NCBI GenBank assembly: GCA_963082875.1
Contig: OY720099.1
Span: forward strand, 19,883,066 to 19,947,065
Reading direction: 5' to 3'
Length of the DNA stretch: 64,000 bases
Source: Corella eumyota
Lineage: Eukaryota; Chordata; Ascidiacea; Phlebobranchia; Corellidae
The notes beneath the pieces were generated by a model. The model saw only the letters and a program-made list of their open reading frames with translations. It was not told the DNA's origin and did not search any database. The position numbers and the translations under genes are program-made. This document shows positions 36,101 to 48,310 of the stretch, piece after piece. The first letter of the stretch is position 1, and each line of letters starts with the position of its first letter.

Positions 36101-39100
36101 TTGATAAATTTTAAATTATTTAATAAAAAAATTATAAGTTGATATAGTAAGTGCTGACAATGGTTCATTGTTTACCACAAACCCAATATTATGACTCATA
36201 TTGAGGTTAATTCTATGTTTCTGTGGTTTTCTGATTTTATTGATAAAAACATTATTTTTATTTGTGTTCTTATTTTAGTTTATAACTAGCATAAAGCAAC
36301 ACTACGCCCTTATATCGTCATTTTTATGTTGGCATGGATTATATTTTTGTTTATTTAAAGTAAAACAACATAATTTTAATTAACACTAACTCTATCAACT
36401 TAAAACTTTAACTAATATAATTTTCAAGCAGCCCATATATTCATATTTTAAGAAGGTTTTAGCAACATTGGTAACCACCCAACAAGCAAAACTAAATTAA
36501 AATTTTACTGTTAACTTAAAGCCCCATATTTTATATAAAGTTAAGTTTTGTTCGTAGTCAAACATAAAAGCGTTCGTAGGACTCGGTCGTTTGGTAAGTA
36601 GCATGCCCCCTAGTGTTTCTAGCATGCTATGTGTTGTTGTCATCCAACTAAGTACAGCATGTGAGTCTGTGTGTGTTTTAAACTTATGAAGTAGCATGAT
36701 TTTAAATGAAATTGTGCTACAGATTTTTTGAATAATTAAAAGTTAATTTTGTTTTGTAGGGGTACCTATAAAGTAAACAGAAATGAATGTATATCAAATC
36801 GATTAAATGAAATGCATATTTTAAGTGTATTTGAAATATATAAGGGTTGATGTAAGGGTTTAATTATGGGACCCTTTAATTTCATTTATCATACATTCAA
36901 TTCAGTATATTTTATAGGCACTGTTTTGTAGCATGATCATTTTTAAATTGTTTGTTATAGTTTTTGTTTTTTTGAGTTTAATATTAAGTTAAAAAGACAA
37001 CTATGAGTTGGAGTTATCTTAGATATTATTCCTAAAAGTGTTAATGATTTAATAATTTAACTCAATTGTAGAAGATATAAACTTATTTTTAAAATATTAA
37101 TAATCATTTTGATGTGGCAAGTGTAGTAATAATATATTTGTGACACTTATTATTAAGCTATTTAAACCCAAATGACTATTTAAATAAAAGTTTGTTTATT
37201 AAATTACTGTAAATAAGTCAATATAGTATCATTTTTATTGTATAAACTTAATAATATTATATATAAGATGTGTAAATTATTCAGTACTTAACAAATTAAT
37301 GCTAAACTCATAATAACAACAAAAAATTTGCAATTTTAATTTATCATAAAATTAAGTTACTAATTATGAATATTGTAAGAAATAAATAATTAACATCTTA
37401 GAACATTAATCAAAGCAATCTTGTAGCAGTTAAATAATTTAATAATTAATTACTAATTAACATAATGCACTGGTAGTAATAATTAAGAGTTGAAAGGTTT
37501 TGATGTAGCCAGACATTTTAATTTTGTAACTTGGCACCCGATGTAAAAGGATGTTGTTCTAATGTTACTGTGATGTCATACTAACAAGTCTGTGTTGTCA
37601 TATTGTCTGTTATTAGATATATAAGTTAAAAACTGCAAAGTTAATTTTTTTAAAGTTTTTTTTTGCATGGTTAAAGATTTTAAAAGATTTTAATAAAATG
37701 TTAAAACTTTTGTTTTAAGTTTTTGTGGTTTTTAATATTAATTCAATGCAGGAAAAACTAATTTTTTGTGTTATATTTTTAACTTTTTTTAAGTTTATTT
37801 TACAAATATTTTAACGTTATCATATTTTTACAACATTTTTTTATTTCCACATTAACCATTTTATTATTTTTCTTCACAAAATCCTACAATAACATTTAAA
37901 CTTTAACCACTATTATGACATCATAGATATTGGGGAAATCTCTGGACCAATCACGTTGGAGCAATATATGGCAGTGGCTGATTACACTCGGACCCAGCCC
38001 AAAGAATTTTCTGTGATTTCGGGGCAAATGTTGGAAGTTATTGAGAAAAATGAAAATGGTAAGAATACAGTTTTTGTAAAGACTTGGTGTCCCAGGTTTT
38101 AACCCCACTTTGTCATAGCAATTAGTTAAGACTAAGGCCTAAGGTCGTGGGTTTGATACCCATTGCCGGTATATAATTCATATTGCATCGGTTAAGGCTA
38201 AGGCCTAAGGTTGTGGGTTTGATACCCATTGCCGGTATATAATTCATATTGCATCGGTTAAGACTAAGGCCTAAGGTCGTGGGTTTGATACCCATTGCCG
38301 GTATATAATTAATATTGCATCGGTTAAGGCTAAGGCCTAAGGTTGTGGGTTTGATTCCCATTGCCGGTATATAATTAATATTGCATCGGTTAACCCTAAG
38401 GCCTAAGGTCGTGGGTTTGATTCCCATTGCTGTTATTATAAATTAAGTTGTATATTTGCTTCCCTTACGGTCAAAATTTAATTGTCGTATGTGATTACAA
38501 CTTACAACCAATATTTGGCGGAGTTAATTTAATTGAGCACCACAAACAGCAGTTTAATTTTTCGGGTTACATATGTTGTCCGGTTCTGTACAAAACATAA
38601 TTAAACTACGGTCCTTCTAAATTCTCTTCTATGGTAAACGGAACGTTGTTTTTTCTAACGTAATTTACCGGTTACTGTCGGGTAAATCTAACTTTAAAAA
38701 CAACTTGTAACTCTGACACTAATTTACTACTCAAAAACCTATAACACAAGTTCTTATTCCTTGGGGCTATAAATTAAACATCTACTAAGCACCAGTATAC
38801 AGATAGGATTGTCTGAGATTAGGGTTTACTTTGTTTAAATCAACTTTATTGCAAAATAAAAACGATTTAACGTTAGCATTAAAAATAGTAAATGTTAACA
38901 TTTTCATCTAGGTTGGTGGTTTGTGAGTGACATAGAGGGGGAGAGGGGTTGGGTACCCGGGGTTTATTTGGAAAAGCTGGATGGAACAAGCGAGAATTTG
39001 GTCACAAAGGAGGCAATAGAAGGAGAAGGTATGTAAGGAGACAATATAAGTTAATAAAGTATTGTACACCAATATAATAATAAAGTATTGTAAACACTTT

Positions 39101-41155
39101 AAAAATGTAATCCAAATTTTTCATTTTTAAATTTTTTCTTTTATTACGTAATATTGTGTTTATCCTCAGGTGAGAAATATATAACGACGAGTCAGTTCAG
39201 TGGAGGTGAGGGAGAAGTTGGGTTCGGGGTTGGGGTAATAGTTGAAGTTCTGCAGAAGAATCTGGAAGGATGGTGGCTCATTAGGTGGGTTAAATTCTAA
39301 TTTAGGGTATTAAAAGCTAGTTTGTTCCTGGATATGGTCACCCTTTATTTTTGCCATTTTTCTTTGTATTTATTTATCTTTGATGTGGGAAGGTCAACCT
39401 TACGCCCTTAACATAGAGTGATATCAGTTGCCCCGACCCAGTCTTTAGTTGCCCTTAACAGTTTGGGACATTGTAGATTATAATTGCTTAATTAATAAGT
39501 TGCTGATTAAATGCTAACTCAGCAGGAGTTTGTTTTAAATTTTTAAATTCCTGATAAAATTTTAACATAATTTTTTTTGTTTAAGTTATAATGGCAAAAA
39601 AGGTTGGGCCCCCGCTTCTTACTTGGAACGAACCTCGGACTCAGTGTTGAGAGGTCGCAGAGTCACAAACTGGGGTCAACATCGTCGAAGTTTACCCTCC
39701 AACAGCATCAACACCACGACCCCTTCACCCTTGAGTCACCCTCAACCAAGTTCAACTTCAAGCAGCCCGAAAAGAAAAGTCGATATTAAACAAAACACTT
39801 CAGTTGCAGCAGGTGAGTTTTTGTTAATTTTTTAATTTATTTTTGATCATTTAAAAAGGAACTCAACCCTGGCCAGTTGCCTTTGCAAGTTTTGTTCTTT
39901 TTTTAATTTGGTTTAAAAATGGCAAAAATTTTTAACCAACTGTAACCAACTGGCACAAGCTAAGTTTTTGTAAAGAATCTTACCATTTTTTTGCTAATTT
40001 GGATAACTTGTTAAATCAACAAACCCAACAAATATTTTTACTTTTTTAACACTTATTAAAAAAAATTATTTTAAATTAATTTCATTTTTTTAGTGGCTGC
40101 AGCTTTTTCTTCAAATCGTACCCAACCACCCCCCAAACGATCCACTCTAAGAAGGGGGTCCCAGAAACCCAAGGAACCCTCTCCACTACCCCCCTCACCT
40201 GTGTGCAGTGAATCAGTGTATGAATATGTTACCGCGGCAACCTTTAACGCCCAGATTCCTGAGGGAATCAGTTTCAAGGAGAACAAAAGAATCAAAGTGA
40301 GATTTAAAAAAGTTTTTATCAGAAATAATTTACAAAAACATCCAACCCTTAGAGCCAACTCTAGAGTCTTACCATTTCTGTACAATGGTTGTTTCCCTGT
40401 TTTATGGCCCTCATTTTAATTGTTGTTTTAAGGTTAGAACCAATACATGTCAGTAGTAATTTGCCCAAGCACCACAAATGGCAGTTTTATCTATTTTAAA
40501 GGCTTATAAATTGAACATAAATATTTGTAAAAGTTTTTTATTTCCTAAGCTTTAATATATGCAGATTGCGGTCTTGGTGATATTGTCTGTTAATTAACTT
40601 TTTAATTAGTATGAAAAGTGCCATTACTGACTTAAAAACCATTTTTATTTTTACTCTAAATCTCAGGTCCTTGAGAAGTCCCCGGGTGATTGGTGGTACA
40701 TAGAAGTAGATGGGTGCGAAGGGTGGGCCCCCGCTTCCTATATTGAGAAACAGTTTAAACCCCCAAGACCCAAGCCCCCTGTCGATGTTAAGAAAAGTTT
40801 GGGGCCAAAAAAATCTGACCCCATTCGTTCCTTGTCCCCTGTTCAACTCGTTAAGAATGACCCCGTGACCTCTGACCCCGAGTATTTAAAACCCAGTAGG
40901 GTTAAAATGTTGGGTATCGATTCGACCCCGGTCAACTTGGAACCAAAAGCATCACCAGCAAAAAGACCATTACCTAATCTACCAGGTGCTAAACCAATAA
41001 CAACCACTTTAACTAAACCGGATGAAAACTCGATTAGAAAAGTTCCTTCAATCAAGAAAATAGAAAAACCGAAGATTATTCCGATGAAAAAGGAGGTGAA
41101 AGATGATGTCATAAAGAGAAATGCGTCGCCACAGAGACCATCTTATCAGCTGTAA
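33148..41155 (+). CDS. SH3PXD2: SH3PXD2/Tks-type adaptor with PX and three SH3 domains; 3' end altered
   Basis: Eleven exons: 33148-33228, 33736-33816, 34279-34431, 35505-35596, 35881-35915, 37927-38058, 38912-39028, 39170-39284, 39586-39812, 40094-40296 and 40667-41155. They encode 574 residues. The PX domain (about residues 10-130) contains [28 protein letters not shown] and [18 protein letters not shown], nearly the Tks5 wording; PX binds phosphoinositides. SH3-1 is about residues 161-218 ([13 protein letters not shown]...NGWWFVSD...GWVPGVYLE), SH3-2 about 233-288 (GWWLIS...GWAPASYLE), and SH3-3 about 386-441 (DWWYIEV...GWAPASYIE). Pro-rich linkers lie between. Tks proteins organise podosomes and NADPH-oxidase activity. 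Family members have four or five SH3 domains; here the frame ends at a TAA inside duplicated ferritin intron 1 sequence. ATG 33148 is the first in frame, but an upstream coding exon is possible. Confidence 0.9.
33299..33592 (+). mobile_element. tRNA-related SINE in SH3PXD2 intron 1
   Basis: Forward full-length copy from CCGGCAGCGTAGTGTAGTGG to AAAGATATATACAAAAAAAA. Confidence 0.87.
36000..37900. other. large AT-rich intron of SH3PXD2
   Basis: Part of intron 5 (35916-37926). No exon, SINE or RNA gene recognised. Very AT-rich with long T runs. Confidence 0.5.
38115..38445. repeat. 66-bp tandem array, five copies, with tRNA B-box-like core
   Basis: Five units in exact 66-base register; the marker GGCCTAAGG recurs at 38136, 38202, 38268, 38334 and 38400. 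Each unit contains GGTCGTGGGTTTGATACCC, which resembles a pol III B box, then ATTGCCGGTATATAAT and TTGCATCGGTTAA. Units differ at only a few bases, so the array is recent or homogenised. It lies in SH3PXD2 intron 6. On the minus strand it yields an open repeat ([10 protein letters not shown]...) that I do not consider a gene. Confidence 0.9.
38480..38800. repeat. diverged MITE-like repeat in SH3PXD2 intron 6
   Basis: Contains 'gagcaccacaaacagcagtttaa', split here as CACCACAAACAGCAGTTT, shared with 14065-14085, and ends near 'catctactaagcaccag'. Older than the copies in ferritin and POLB. Confidence 0.4.
39363..39533 (-). mobile_element. tRNA-related SINE, truncated, in SH3PXD2 intron 8
   Basis: Reverse copy with the 3' body only (CTTTGATGTGGGAAGGTC to ACTCAGCAGGAGTTTG). 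The tRNA-like head is missing. Confidence 0.8.
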
Positions 41156-42819
41156 GTTGTTTTAAAATTTAATTTTTCTTGAATATAATTATAATGTTTT
41201 GCTATTTTGTAAAGTAAGTCATTTCAGTTGTTAAAAGTCTGAGATTTTTTTAAATTTTTGTGATATATTTGCCTTATTTTTACTAATATTCAAGCTAATT
41301 GTACAAGTCTGTATTAATAATGGTTTAATTGGGGATTTTTGTTTCTTGAAAGTCTATTTTGGTTTTATATTTACTGTCAGACTGTCCACTAATTTAACAC
41401 TTTATAATTCAGAATAAATATCGTTTGTTAATGTAAGGAAAATTATCTTCACAACAAAATTAACACAAAGATTTGTCTACCACTAATTAAACATTAACTT
41501 AAATACTTAAATTCTGTATTAGTTTATTTGCAGGCAAACAGTGGAGGGGTGTGGGGTAAAGAATGTGAGGAAGGTTTAAACAATCAGATTAACCTGGAGT
41601 TGTACGCCTCATATGTTTACATGGCGATGGTAAGAATCAATATTTAATCTAATATTAGTGTTCATATGTTTGTTTTTGTATAAGTCTATGTTTTTAATTA
41701 TCCTAAAATCTGTTAGTATTGATTTTAAAGCTATAAATAAAATATTATGTTAAATTGAATTCCAAATGTGTTTCGACTTTGCTATAAAGAATTTTTAATT
41801 CTATTTTTTGGGTGTTAAAAATAATCTGTAAAGTGGTAAAATTAGCAGCTTTTTAATTGGTTTGGCTTAATTATAACTAATCGACTACTTGCATTAAATT
41901 TGTTAATTTTTACAGTAATCTGTTTAAAAAAACGATTTTTTAAGTTAATAGCAAAAATTGTATTTACAGGGTCATTTCTTCGATCGTGATGATGTTGCTC
42001 TGAAGAACATCTCAAACTACTTCAAAGAGTGCTCCGAGGAGGAGAAAGGACACGCCAATCAGATGATCGAGTTTCACAACAAGAGAGGAGGAACAACCCA
42101 GTACTTCCAGATCAAGGTAACTTGGTTGTTGGGTTTAAATAAGAAATGGGTTTTTTGTAAATGAAAGTCATAAATCTGCCCTATGGCCGACATCTTAACT
42201 GTCATAATAAAAGGGCAATCTTATTTATTTTGTAGGCCTAAAAATTGAATCTTTGTATATTGCCCACTAAGCTTTTTATTCTATAATTTGTGTATTTTTC
42301 ATCCATGTTATTCAATATTGTATAATTTTTGGTGATATATATTTAAGTGTGCGTTACATTTGTTAAGTGTCATGATAGTGGTAGTTGGTAATAAGAAAAA
42401 ACATGACAATTTTGTAATGTGCTTACTCATACATTTACTACACCAATATACGTCACATCTTTAATTAGGTTATATGCCTTCTATTATGACAGAGCGCATG
42501 TCATAATTGCGTAATTTATGACTCAATAAAGAAGTTGTTAAATTTATATTACAACATTATTTTTCTCATGTATGTCATAAGAAAACAAAACACTTACAAA
42601 TACCATAGACTGCTTGCTTATATTTTATTCTGGTAAAAAAATAATTTGATTTCAATGTGTCCTATTATTAAAATTGTTTTAATTTTTTTATAGCCACCAA
42701 GCCCTTTTGATCCATCAAACTTTAATATATTGAAGGCCATGCAATGCGCTCTTGCACTTGAAGTTAACGTGAACAAAAGTTTGCTGGCTTTACACACAAC
42801 TGCTGAGCAAGACCCAGAG
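41151..42819 (+). pseudogene. partial H-type ferritin copy F3 (exons 2-4 only)
   Basis: From 41151 the sequence follows ferritin F1 intron 1, then exon 2 (41534-41629), exon 3 (41970-42116) and exon 4 (42694-42819), all open and with good splice sites; [11 protein letters not shown] and [11 protein letters not shown] are unchanged. Exon 1 with its IRE is absent because the SH3PXD2 last exon takes its place. Exon 5 is absent because the sequence jumps near 43207 from intron 4 to the F1 3' flank. It could be spliced only as part of a chimeric transcript, and that would enter exon 2 in the wrong frame. The high preservation shows recent duplication. Confidence 0.9.
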
Positions 42820-43591
42820 GTAATTATTTAAATCTTTTGTTCTTTTTGTTAAATTAAGGACAAGCAATTGTGGTTAAAAGCACTGTGCTATGGTTTACTT
42901 TTGTTTTCTAATTAGTGCAGTTATAAATAATCCATTATCCCCTTTTCACTAATTAACTGACTTATTTTAGTAATTACCAATTAGCATTATCATCTATTTT
43001 CCAACTGTTTTACATTTCTTAGCTTTTTAGTCGTAGTAATTTAATATCACATTTTATGTTATACTTTTATAAAATATATATAAAATACTCTTGTGTTGTA
43101 CTTTTTAAAAACTAGTTGTTAGCCTGCTTTGCAATCTGGATTTTAATTGTCGTAATATGGTCGCAACTCTCAACTAATATTTTCCAGTAAAAATTCACTC
43201 ATGCACCACAAAATTTATAAATTAAATCTTTTAAAAGTTATGGTATTAACATTTTTTATAATACTATGTGCATTATTTCTAACATTTAAGGTTTGTTTTT
43301 ATAAAGAAATTTTGTTGTTAATAAATCAATACAAGGCACTCTAATAAAACGAAGATTAACCAATAAAATTTCCCAAAGCGTTGCCTGTAAAATCAATCAA
43401 CAAAAGAAGCGTTTTCAGAATGCTTCAAACACTTTTTTTAAAAGCCACGCTTTTGTTAATTACTCGCCTACTTTAAAATTGCATTTTACGTCTTGTTTAG
43501 CCTACTTTTGCGAATAGGTTTGAATTTAGTGTGTAAGGTTAATAAGTATGATAACCTACAATTGAACTTTTTGGTGTTTTTAGGCATAGCA

Positions 43592-43839
43592 ATGACACCA
43601 CTAGTTATTAAGGTTAGTATAAGATATTTAAATATAATATAGCATTCAAATCTACTTTTTCGTCTTTATATATTAGAAATAGGCTTGGCTTTTGATATTT
43701 ATGTTATTTTTTGGTTTGATGAATGTTATTATTATGTTTACAGGCAAACAGTGAAGGGGTGTGGGGTAAGAAATGTAAGGAAGGTTTAAACAATCAGATC
43801 AACCTAGAGTTGTACGCCTCATATGTTTACGTGGCTATA
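43592..43839 (+). pseudogene. second-type ferritin fragment, exons 1 and 2 only (F3')
   Basis: Exon 1 (43592-43612, MTPLVIK) and exon 2 (43744-43839, ANSEGVWGKKCKEG...YVYVAI). Same structure and same following SINE as the fragment at 14813, with several extra amino-acid changes. No exons 3-5. Confidence 0.85.
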
Positions 43840-43861
43840 GTAAGTAAAAAAAGTGTTCTTT

Positions 43862-44122
43862 TTTGTAGGAAAGTCGAATGCGCGACCTAAACATAGAGTA
43901 ACATCAGTGACTCCGACCCAGTCTTTTGCCTGTGGCAGTTTGGAATATTATAGATTATAATTGCCCAGTAATCATGCTGCTGATTAAGTGTTGGCTCAGC
44001 AGGAGTTCGTACCGGTTATAGCGCCTTACTCAAGGGCTCTACATTATGAGGTCAGTGGGGATTGAACCAACAACCCTATGTATCGTGTAGCAAGTGTTCT
44101 TACCACTACACGCTGCCGGCTT
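43862..44122 (-). mobile_element. tRNA-related SINE
   Basis: Reverse copy at the same place after ferritin exon 2 as at 15083 and 48930. It is slightly shortened around CAGTCTTTTGCCTGTGG. Confidence 0.86.
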
Positions 44123-45042
44123 TGTCACATAAGTTATGCGTTCGATCCCCACTGCATCAATGTCGCAACATCCTAGCGCTATTTTCGGCCATATATTCAA
44201 ACATTTATAGATTTTTAATTAATTATTTAAACCAACCGCAAGATGATGCACGAGAGTAATTTTTTTTATTTTTTACTTTTCCATAAAAACGTGATTTTAA
44301 AATGATTTAGATTCAAAATTACAAGTTTAAATGACTCAGATAAGACTGCAACAAAATATTTTTTTGATTATTTTTCAAAACAACAAAGTTCACTTTAAAT
44401 AGTTTTAATTTTGGGGGCAACACCGGAGGAAAATACCCCCCTAATCACCCCTGAGGGCTCTAAGAGAAAGCGGAGTCGACTGGAACAGCAACAAAAACAC
44501 AAAGTTTAATTATGACGTCATTAAATTATGATTTAAATATGACGTCATAACTGCCATTATATCAACATGGCGTCTTTAACTTGTCGTATTGTTGCTTTTA
44601 TGACATCACTAAGCAGTGTTCACGTGATCAATTAATGACCTCAACACATGACGTATTCAACGAGTGATGTCATAAATTATTGTAACAAAGTATTTTGATC
44701 CGAGTATTAACCAGAAGCAAGTTATGCAAGTTATTATTCGGACTTTAAAGGTGTAATCATTCCCCTTCTATCAGGGAAATTCCCCTGCTTACGTCATCTT
44801 AATGACGTCACAATTTTAACGACGCTTTCCTTATGTTATTTTATATTTTATACAAGATGTTCCCGGCCTGTGATTGGCCAATTTTTGTTGATTGACCTTT
44901 GTAGCCACGCCTATTCGTATTTTTTTTAAGTTTAATGATTAAGCTTTCTAACTACTCTCGTGTTTATTTAAAACCTTGTAGGTGTTGGGTAAGTAATTTA
45001 TTGACAACATTTTAACGCAATCTACTTAATTTTACAACAAAT
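44123..45042. other. duplicated spacer before TT-B
   Basis: Matches 15347-16343 with deletions, and includes a short remnant of the U gene end (GGGGGCAACACCGGAGGAAA near 44415). The kappaB-like palindrome is imperfect here (GGGAAATTCCCC, 44774-44785). No gene. Confidence 0.6.
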
Positions 45043-47233
45043 TTATTTCTTGATTAAACCTCGAACTTCAACAAGTTTCTCTTCACACATTTTAATCAAC
45101 CTGCTTTTATCTTCATCACTCATATCTTTAGCATTCTTGTAAGCCTCCAATGCCCTCACATAATAACCTTCTGCCTTCGATGGTTGAGCTTGGTAGAGAT
45201 ACCATGAACCAAGCAAGTGCAAGTGGAGCCCATAAACCTGATACTCATTTGCTGAAGATCCCAGAACATCCTCTATCAACTTCACTGCTTGCTGACTTGT
45301 TTGGGTGAGATCAACATCGGACCAATATTCACACAGAGCTATGTAATTTAAACACGTGGCTTCCATCTCACATCTCACCTTCACATCGGATTGTGTGTCG
45401 TTGTGGACGAACTCTGTCATTTCATGCATGAGTGGTGTCACATGATGTTGGATGACACTTTTCATCTTTCCATCTTCCTCTATTTTACGAACACAACCCC
45501 ACATACCACCCACACAAGACTCTATCCATTTAACAGATTGGTTGAGCACTTTACTACCAAGACCATACAACCCACCAGCTGCACTGTAGAACAAGATTGA
45601 CTCCAGATATTTCTCCTTACCTTTAAGATGGTCAGCAAATAACTTGACTTGCTCAGCACTAACTTGGATGTTGCCTTGAATCAGGGAAGAAACCTCGTTC
45701 TTGGCTTCCATGGCTTTGTCATATTGGTCGGTCATCAAACAGGCGACATAATATTGGGTCAGCTTTGGAAGGAGGTCAAAGGTCACACCAAACTTGTATT
45801 TTTGCTCATATTGGAGAATGGTTTTGTCGTTACTTTTACTCTTTAACTTGTTCCAGATTGATTCTTTAATAAAGTTAACTCATGTTAGAAACAGTTCCTA
45901 ATGTTAAACATATTAAAGTTGTCATAACAACATTTATTGATAACTGTTACGTCATAGTGTGTTAACGAAAACTATAAATTGTTGATTTAAACTTTGCTGT
46001 ATTGTTCGTTTTATTAATTAAAATTTTAAATAAATTTAAATTAACGCGTGTTGCTAATTGGTTAATACAACATTTGCCCCCTTTTTGCAACAACCTGTAA
46101 CGTAACAATAACTAAGTTTAAGTTAACTAACCTCCTGAAGCAAACAGTTCCTCCAGATCCTTGGATGTTACTTCCAATCCTAATAATTAAAAGAAAGTTG
46201 TTAAAGTTGTTCTCATAAAACATTTCACAAAAACCTAACTTTTATTAACTTACCAATTTGCCTTCTTTTCACTGTTTTGGTTGCCATGGAAGCAGTCACG
46301 CTTGGATGAGAACTGGCCATGCTTGAGTGACCACTGTCCAAGGTCAATACACTCTCAAGGTCAAAAGGTCGTCGCAACCCAGAAAATCGATCCTTAATAT
46401 CCAAGAGTCCAAACTCGGACGAAATATCTGGATATTTTGTATTATTATAAACTAGTTTTTAGGCCTATGTTGTTCAACAAGTTGCCTTATTTAAATATCA
46501 TATAATGCAATATTTAATAGATTTGTGGTAAGTTGACTCGTTTATTGTTAATTTAAAACTACTTGAGGCATATTTACTATAACTATTTTTATAACTAATA
46601 CATAACTTACCTTTTGTTACTTCTTTCTCTACCTAAAACAAAGAAAAACTTTAATTTTAATCGTATTGAAAGTAAGGTTTAACACTATCTGAAACAGGTT
46701 AAAAGTTAAGCTTAAAGTAACACAAACTACCTTAAAGTGTTATGGTTTGATATAGATTAAAACTGTTCACTTACCTTCTCATTAAACAACTCAGAAATTG
46801 TGATCTGAGCATTTTCTTTCATCTCCTCAAAATCGTCAGCGAAACTTTCGAATACTTCGTATTTCGTCATGACAACGGATTCAAACTTTCCGATGTCGTC
46901 ATCACCTGGATACTGGGAAAGATATTTGTTTAATCTTTCAAGCATCGACTTTGAACTATAATCGAACATGAACTGATCAGAAGCTTCCTGGTTCTTGGTG
47001 CAAACGCTGACAACCAATGATCCTGGTCTGATTAACTCGATGATTGCATCTCGACCCTCCACAATTTTGTCCAACACCCCCCTCCAGAACGGCCTAAGTT
47101 CAGGTCTTAAAGCAACATAAGCAACCCCAGCTACTGTCACAGCACTGGCTATTGTACGTGCAGGTTGCCCTTCCAATCTCAAATCAAAACTACCTTGTGC
47201 AACTTTTAAGTCAACTATGTCTGCCATTTTCAA
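45043..47233 (-). CDS. TT-B: TRADD-N-like plus TPR-like protein, complete copy
   Basis: Exons 47233-46775, 46632-46611, 46427-46254, 46179-46132 and 45863-45043. They are open throughout: 507 residues from the upstream ATG (MKMADIV), or 505 from the MADIV start shared with the other copies. Exon 1 is almost the same as in TT-A. Exon 5 differs in patches: KWIESCVGGMWGCVRKI where TT-A has KATESCVNGLYNYVLKM, and ATCLNYIALCEYW where TT-A has ARCLYYIAVCEYL. One codon (Gln of KAQQP) is missing. All splice sites are kept. The changes are mainly amino-acid replacements with no stop, which argues that the gene is under protein-level selection. Intron 2 is short and shows the site without an LTR element. 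Function as for TT-A: unknown. Confidence 0.82.
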
Positions 47234-48236
47234 ATGTTTTAAGCTAAAACAAAAATTATGCTTTAATTTAAATTTAATTATTTAAGAATAATTGTAACTT
47301 TATTTAAACCAGAAATAATTCAGCATATTTCTCAATCAAAGTTATCTTTAAACTATGTTATCTGCATTGAAACATACACAACAGTTTCTATTAACTTTAT
47401 TTCATACATTACAGAATATGTTTAAAATACTTTAAACGTTAACTTAATTCCTACACAACAGGGCAAAGTTTTTTCTCTTAAATGTTTAACTACCAACCTG
47501 CGCACACAGAATGTCAAACAAATATTTAATAAGAATTTACGAATGTTTCAGATAACTGCATTTTTATGATCGTGATTTCATTACAGGGCCACCTAACAAA
47601 TATTTACCCAGTAAAACTTTATTTTATTTTACATTTTTGTTGTAATAAAGTTAACTTTTATTTTACCTATATATTTTATGTGTATTAACGTTGTATTTAT
47701 ACTCCTGTTTTTGTTTTTGATTCTTAATTTATTCGACAAATTTGTTTTTTGTTTTAAAATTAAAATTAAAGATAAAAAATCGCTTGCCGAGGTATTACTA
47801 CGCATAGATATACTAATATATATAATATGCGAATTATGATGCAAAAACAATTACTTTTTTCTCAACAAAATTTGAAATTTTTGGCTTGTAGTGGATACTT
47901 AGCGCTATAAATGGTACAACTGGCTTTAACATTATTGTTTAAATAATTATGGTTAGTTGTAAGCATTGTATTTAAGCTTTTTTGTTAGAATGAAGCTGTT
48001 TGTAAAATTACAGGCACAAAATTAAGCTTGTATAGTTTGGAAAATAAAAACAAGACAACATTATCTTGTTTCATTTGTTCGCGTCGCCAAGTCAGCGTTA
48101 AAGTCTAGTTCTTTGTCTTATAAAATGATAGTTTTTGTATTTACTTAATTCTAAACAAATTAGAATTTTGTTTTTGGTATATGGCTATAAATTATTAACT
48201 TTTTTCGTGTTAATATGAGTTCATTTAATTTTTTTA

Positions 48237-48310
48237 TTTATATCTGTAGCTTGTTCTTAAAATCCTGATCATTATCCATTTTTTGTTTTTATTGAATTTA
48301 TAAATTAAAT
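48237..48310 (+). pseudogene. relic of the ferritin F1-type 3' UTR
   Basis: TATCTGTAGCTTGTTCTTAA with the following AATCCTGAT matches the F1 3' UTR end; the AATAAA is mutated here. No coding exons precede it. Equivalent to the relic at 30787. Confidence 0.7.

Noticed and set aside
36497-36697. Possible minus-strand gene in SH3PXD2 intron 5
   Set aside because: Short, low complexity, no splice partners or family resemblance.
38122-38427. Minus-strand open frame with repeated [10 protein letters not shown]
   Set aside because: It is simply the translation of the 66-bp tandem array inside an SH3PXD2 intron; 66 is a multiple of three, so any stop-free unit gives a long open frame.
38115-38445. 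Possible CRISPR array
   Set aside because: The whole 66-bp unit is repeated with no unique spacers, and the genome is eukaryotic.
41150-41629. In-frame SH3PXD2-ferritin fusion protein
   Set aside because: Splicing from the GTAAGT donor at 41152 into ferritin exon 2 enters the wrong frame and meets a stop soon after; no in-frame fusion is supported.
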